From NCBI GenBank assembly GCA_903911805.1, contig CAIWET010000523.1, positions 1 to 6,662 on the forward strand: a stretch of 6,662 nucleotides of DNA. The letters run 5' to 3'. Source of the DNA: an uncultured Ignavibacteria bacterium. GTDB lineage: Bacteria > Bacteroidota > Ignavibacteria > Kapaibacteriales > UBA2268. Positions 1 to 6,100 of this stretch are shown in pieces (within the stretch, counting starts at the first letter, position 1; each line of letters begins with the position of its first letter). The position numbers and the translations under genes are program-made. Under the pieces are notes generated by a model. That model made no database searches, was not told the origin of the DNA, and was given only the letters and a program-made list of their open reading frames with translations.

Positions 1-127
1 TTAAATAGCTTTAACTTGTAGTTAATTACTATTGAAATTTCTAATCTAGTAATAATAGTAAAAGCCAACAACCTGATTCAATATTTATTGCATTATTAAG
101 TAGCTTCATTCCCATTGCAACAATCCA
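1..127. other. 3' flank of the surface-protein gene; no supported feature
   Basis: These 127 A+T-rich bases follow the TAG stop of the large gene. They are dense in stops and I see no gene or RNA motif. The only structure noted is a weak 8-bp inverted repeat, ttactatt (26-33) and aatagtaa (54-61), separated by 20 bases. It is pure A/T except for one pair and is not followed by a U-tract on the transcribed side, so I do not call it a terminator. Confidence 0.6.
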
Positions 128-3100
128 CTATTTAATCACTTCAAATTTCAAGGTACTTCTACTTGTTGCAGTCTCCAAGTTAATGAAATATAATCCAGAT
201 ACTAAATCTTTTAGATTATAAACTATTGTATGCTTCCCAACAGTCTCTTCTTTTTCGGATAAAACTATTATTTTATCGGATTTTGAATTTATTAAAGTGA
301 TTCGAGTAATCCCATTCTCAATAGTCTCGTATTCAATTTCAATTTCATCATTGCTTGGATTTGGCTTTATCAAACTTAAATTGATTTGCCCTGAAGGATT
401 GAGTAATCTTGCTCCACCCTGATAACATACTCCTGACAATTTGAAATATCCATCAACTTTTGTTATTATTAAATTAGTATCGCCAATAGGTTCAACTTTT
501 TTTATCGATAGTGTTGATGAAGTGTCATTACCCAATCCTACATAATATTTAAGATTGTAAATAATTCCTGAAGTATCTTTAGTTATTGGAATATTTACAT
601 TAATAATCTTTTTATTATTCATATCTGAAAGTGTTGAAATTTTTTCGTCTGGTAATAATAATGTAGAATTAAATTCGATATTTGTATTTAATGACTTAAT
701 TTTAGACTTTGTCATATTGGCTCTATTTTCTAAATAAACAGGAATACTAACGCTATCTCCAGGATTTCCTTCTGCATTACCAATTCTTATAGTAAACTCA
801 CCTTTAGCGCCCGATAAAACATTCGCTTTTAAATCTAATTTTGATTTAAAATTGCAAATATTTTCGGATAAATCATAAAATTCCTGAGTTGAAAAATCAG
901 CTAATTCTCCATTAAATTGAATGGTTGCAACTGAAGAAGTCCCTGGCTGAATTGGATTGGGAACAATCTTAATAATTTGAAAGTTTTTAGAAATATTAAT
1001 TGGCAATGTCCAAGTTAATGATTGATTACCTGTATTATAAATGTTAATATCTTTACTATCAATATTATTCTCAATTATATCTACAAAGTTTAATGAAATT
1101 GGTGAGATGTAAAATCCTATGCTATCTTTCTGAGAATTTAATGAAATATCAAGTTTTGCTTGATTTACAGCATTACTTTCAATAGTTAAAGTAGCTGTTT
1201 TAATTCCTGCACTTGATGGATTGAAAACAATATAAAGCATTTTATTTGACAAAGTATCAATAATGGTTCCATCATAATTAACTTTTGTTGTAAAGTCACT
1301 TGCATTAGCTCCAGTAATTGAAATTTTACTAATTATAAGTTCTTTTTTACCATTATTTTTAATCAAGACAGAATCAATTGAAGAATTCAAACAAATCAAA
1401 TCAGTTAAATGAATTTTTGAAGTATTACTTGATATAATTGGTTTTTCTAATCCATTTGAGAAATAATATGGATTGCCTGTAATAGCTTTGCATCCAAATT
1501 CATTTACCACTTCAACAGAATAAAATCCTTCTTTATTAGGTCGATAGCTTGAGTTGGTAGCTCCAGCAATTATAGCACCTTCATAAAACCATTGATTACC
1601 AGTGGCAACAGAGCTATAAAGCACAGAATCTACTTCAGTTATAAATGGTTTTAAAGGCATTGGATTTACTATGATTTTGGTTGAGTCTTTGCTCTTACAT
1701 CCTTCAGCTGTTGTTATTGAGTATGTTATTGTATGAGTGCCAACTCCTGCATTTAATGGATTGAAAATTCCAGCACTAACTCCAACTCCAGAATAAGTTC
1801 CACCATTTGGTGAAGCAAAAGTAAGATTGAATGGCGAATCTTCTAAGCAAACATCCGCAACTTTACTTAATATAATTTTTGGTAAAGGATTAATTTTAAT
1901 AGATTTTTCTGATGAATCTTTCCAATTTTTTGTAGCATCCGATTGAACTACTTTAAGTTTTCCAGTTCCTGGATTAAACCAATTTACAGTAATTTTATCA
2001 CCAATATTCGAACCAATTAAGATTCCACCAAATATTTCCCAAGTACTAGTAGCTCCAGCAGGAGTAGTTGTAACATATGATTCAATGGTTTTTTCGCAAA
2101 TAGCTGTTTTACCAGTAATCGAAGGTCCTGTTGCATCTTCAATTGTAACATCAAATATTGTGGAATCCTTGCAACCAAACTGATTTGATTGAACTAATTT
2201 AAGTTGTCCCACTCCTGGAACGCCCCATAAAACATTAATTGATGAACTTGTTGAGTTACCTTGAATTGTGCCACCAACAGCGCTCCACGAGCTTGTTCCT
2301 GAAATCAACGAACTAGCATTATAACTTAATAATGTATTTTTAACAACAGAATTAAGCCCAGTAATAACTGGTTTTGGTAGAGGGAAGATTACCACTTCAA
2401 TTGTTACCGTGTCTTCCATTTTATTCGTAGTATTTGTTTGAATTAATGTTATATATCCTCTGCCTGTTCCAGACCATTTAATTTTTACAGAATTATCTTT
2501 TGAATTTCCATTAATAATACCATTATTAGCAAACCATTGAAATGATTTATCTGTGGATTCTTTTGTTAAATAAGTATATTCATTAAATTCGCAAACATTA
2601 ACAGAGCCTGAGATCATAATATTTGAATTTGTTATAATTACGTCCACAACCACAGAATCAATACAACCAAAACTATTAGTACCGATGCAGGTTACTTTTG
2701 CATTACCAGGTAAATTCCAATTGATAGCAACTATTTTTTGGTTATCAGGTCCACTTATTGTGCCGCCTTTAACTCTCCAAAGAACACTTACCAAATCATT
2801 ATTCAAACAATTATAAATTGACTGAGTTCCCTTCATTACAACTGGTTCAATATCAGTTAGTATATTTGGCTTAGGATTAATCTTGATGGTCTCAAATGTA
2901 GAATCTTTGCAGCCATTTCCATTTGTTGCAATACATTTTAATGTGCCAGTTCCAGGAGTTGACCAAATCACAAAAGCTGAATTTGGCGATGGATAGCTTT
3001 GAATACTTCCACCAACAATCTGCCAAGAAAAAGTTACTCCGGTTTCAGGATTAGTAAAATATGTAGCGGTATCTCTTGCACAAATTTCTAAATCACCAGT

Positions 3101-6100
3101 AATTTTTGGAGTATTTGGTGATGGCAAAATCGTAACTGTCAATGTTGTTGAATCTTTACAACCTGTAGATAATACCGTTTCTATACATTTGATTGTTCCT
3201 GTTCCCGATGAATTCCAAATCACTGAAACTATACTATTTGTTGTCAAACCAACAAAAGTTCCATTTGTTATTGACCAAGAATAGCTTCTATCTGAATTTG
3301 TAGTAACAGAATATTGGAATGCTGTTTTCATACAAACACTGTTATTTCCTGTAATTTGTGGCTTTGGAAGTGCATTTACATTAATATTTTTGGTAATTGA
3401 ATCTTTACATCCTGTAGTGGAATTTGTTTGATATAATTTAATTACTCTAGTTCCTATACTATCCCATCTTATTTTTACTGAATTCAAATTATCTGCACCA
3501 ATAATTGTTCCGCCATTTACTGTCCATTTATCTGAAATTGGGATAGTAGAATTCGATGAATAATTATAATCATTTTTTTCGCAAACATTTTCATTACCAG
3601 GGTTAATTGCTGGCTTAGGTAATGGATTTAGAACAATGATTTTTGTTATCGAATCAACGCATAATGTAGCATCATTTGTTTGAATAAGAGTTATTTTAGC
3701 AAAAACTGTATCTTTCCAATTTACTTGCAATGTATTTTGATTATTAACTCCAACAATATTTCCACCCCATACCTTCCATAAATTACTAATTCCTGCGGTT
3801 GAATTGGATGTATAATTTCCAAAATTCTTAACACAAACTACAGTATCACCAGTGAAATTTGGCTTGGGTAATGGATTAATAGTAACAGTTTTTTCTAAAG
3901 TATCGATACATCCAGTTGACATGTTCGCCTCAATTAATTTAATTTTTCCAGGAGAAATACTTCCCCATAAAACATTAACAGAAACATTTGAACCTGAACC
4001 CTGTATTGTGCCATTTGTTGCAGTCCATTTGTAATTCCTTCCAGTTGAAGTAGATGATGTATAAGTGGCTATATTCTTTTCGCAAACGATTAAGTTTCCT
4101 GTGAAATTAACAGTTGGTAATGAATTTATTGTAAGATTTACTCCATTATCAGTTCCAATTGTAATTGGATTGCTTGCATTTACCCTAATTCGATAACCAT
4201 TTCCAGCAACAGTATTTTTAGGAATAAAGCAAGTAATTGTTCCAGCAGTTGTACTCGTTAATGTACCTATGGTAGTAGCAGCAGCAAAGCTTCCTGTTGC
4301 ATTCGATAATTGAGCAGTAAATATATTCCCAGCGTTAAATGTACCAGCAATAGTGTATGGAACATTTATATTTGTACCAGGACAAATTGAAGCAGGAACA
4401 GTACCAGTATAAACAAATTGACATCCCGAAAAACAGATTTTTGTGATAAATGCATCCATTGAACCACGATTTGAAGTATTAAGTACTCCAGCTGTTACTG
4501 GGAAGTTTGTAGAATTTGCACCTCCAGCTAAATAAAGGAAACCAGATCTATATGCCGCACCATTACCATAATCAGAGCTTGAGCCACCCAAATATGTGGA
4601 ATATTTTAAAGCTGCTCCATCGTTCCTTAATACTGTAATTGTTGCATTCGGAGAACCTGATCGAGTAGATTGGTGAGCATCTGCTGTTACAGGAAAATTT
4701 GACGAATAAGAATCTCCAGCAAAGATAATATTGCCATTTTCATCAAAATTTAAATTATTATATTGTTGGTCATCATCAGAATTACCACCTATAAAAGTTG
4801 AAAATGAAAGTGCTGTTCCTGTTGTATTCATTTTAGTAATGAACATATCAATTGAAGTACTCTTTGTTCTTTGGTAAGCTCCAATTGTAGTAGGAAAATT
4901 TGTACTATTAGTAATTCCACCAATAAATGGATAATTACTATTATCAATGGTTAAACTATATGTTCTTTCGTTTCCACCACCCAAATATGTTGAAAAGATT
5001 AATGCACTTCCACTACTATTCACTTTGGTTAAATAAGTCATATTGACATTGTTAATATAAGTGTTTTGAAATGCTCCTGCAGTAATTGGATAAGTTGAGG
5101 ATTCAACCCAACCTGAAACATAAGCATTGTCAGATGCATCAACTGCAACTGCATAAGCATCATCATTGCTAGTACTTCCAATTAAGGTGGAGTATACATA
5201 ATTTGTGCAAGTGGTATTGACTTTTGACAATATTATATCAAAACTTCCTGCATAAGTACGTTGATAGGCACCAACTGTTGTTGGATAATTACTTGATGTA
5301 GTATGTCCTGAAACAAATGCATTACCAGCCGCATTTATTGTCATATCGTGGCTCCATTCTTCTGAACTTCCACCCATATATGAGGAATAAGTCAATGATG
5401 TGCCATTATAATTCAATTTGGTTAGTATGCAATCACGTGTACCATTTCTGAAAGTTTGAACTACTCCAGTTGTAATAGGATAATTAGATGAATATGAATA
5501 GCCACTCAAATAAATACAATTATTTGTATCTAGATAAGAATTCCAGGATTCTTCATCACTAGTACCACCTATATATGTTGAAAAGACAATTGCTGTAGCT
5601 GTTAAATTTGTCTTTGTTACAAATAAATCATAATTTGCACCAGCGGTATGAGAAGTTTGGTAGGCTCCTGATGAAACTGGATAATTTGTTGAATATGTTT
5701 CACCAACGATAACTGGATATCCAGCTGTATCTAAGTTCAATGAAAATGCCTCGTCAGAGCCACTACCACCAATATAAGTTGAGAAAACTAATGGATCAAT
5801 TATTAATACTTTTGTTCTGTCGTAATTGTCTGCTTTGAATCCAATTGTTCCATCGCTATTTGTAAAATAGGAACATTTAATTTCTTCTATTTTTTGTTCT
5901 TTTTTTGAAATATTTAGTTCATCTTTTGAATATGTGGTTTTCTCTGATAATTGATATGTAAACAATCTACCGTGGTAAATATCTCCAATTGAGGTTTTTA
6001 AAATTAATTCACCTTTATCATTAACCAAAATATTATCTTGTCCTTCAAATTCTATTTTTATTTGGCTTAAATCTGCTCCAGGATGGACAACAAAATCGTA

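Noticed and set aside
26..61. Inverted repeat ttactatt / aatagtaa as a possible terminator for the large gene
   Set aside because: The stem is only 8 bp with one G-C pair, the loop is 20 bases, and no U-tract follows on the transcribed strand. Such repeats arise easily in A+T-rich DNA.
41..115. A 24-codon minus-strand frame just after the stop of the large gene, with a Leu-rich end
   Set aside because: Too short, no convincing ribosome binding site and no recognisable peptide class. A leucine run from T-rich DNA is expected by chance here.
434..805. Cellulosome function suggested by the cohesin-like domain
   Set aside because: There is no dockerin, carbohydrate-binding or glycosidase motif in the window, and cohesin-like folds are common as structural modules in T9SS cargo.
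3852..4034. A 60-codon open frame on the plus strand
   Set aside because: It lies wholly opposite the conserved first and second Ig-like repeats of the large gene, and its translation has no recognisable motif. It is a shadow of the real coding strand.
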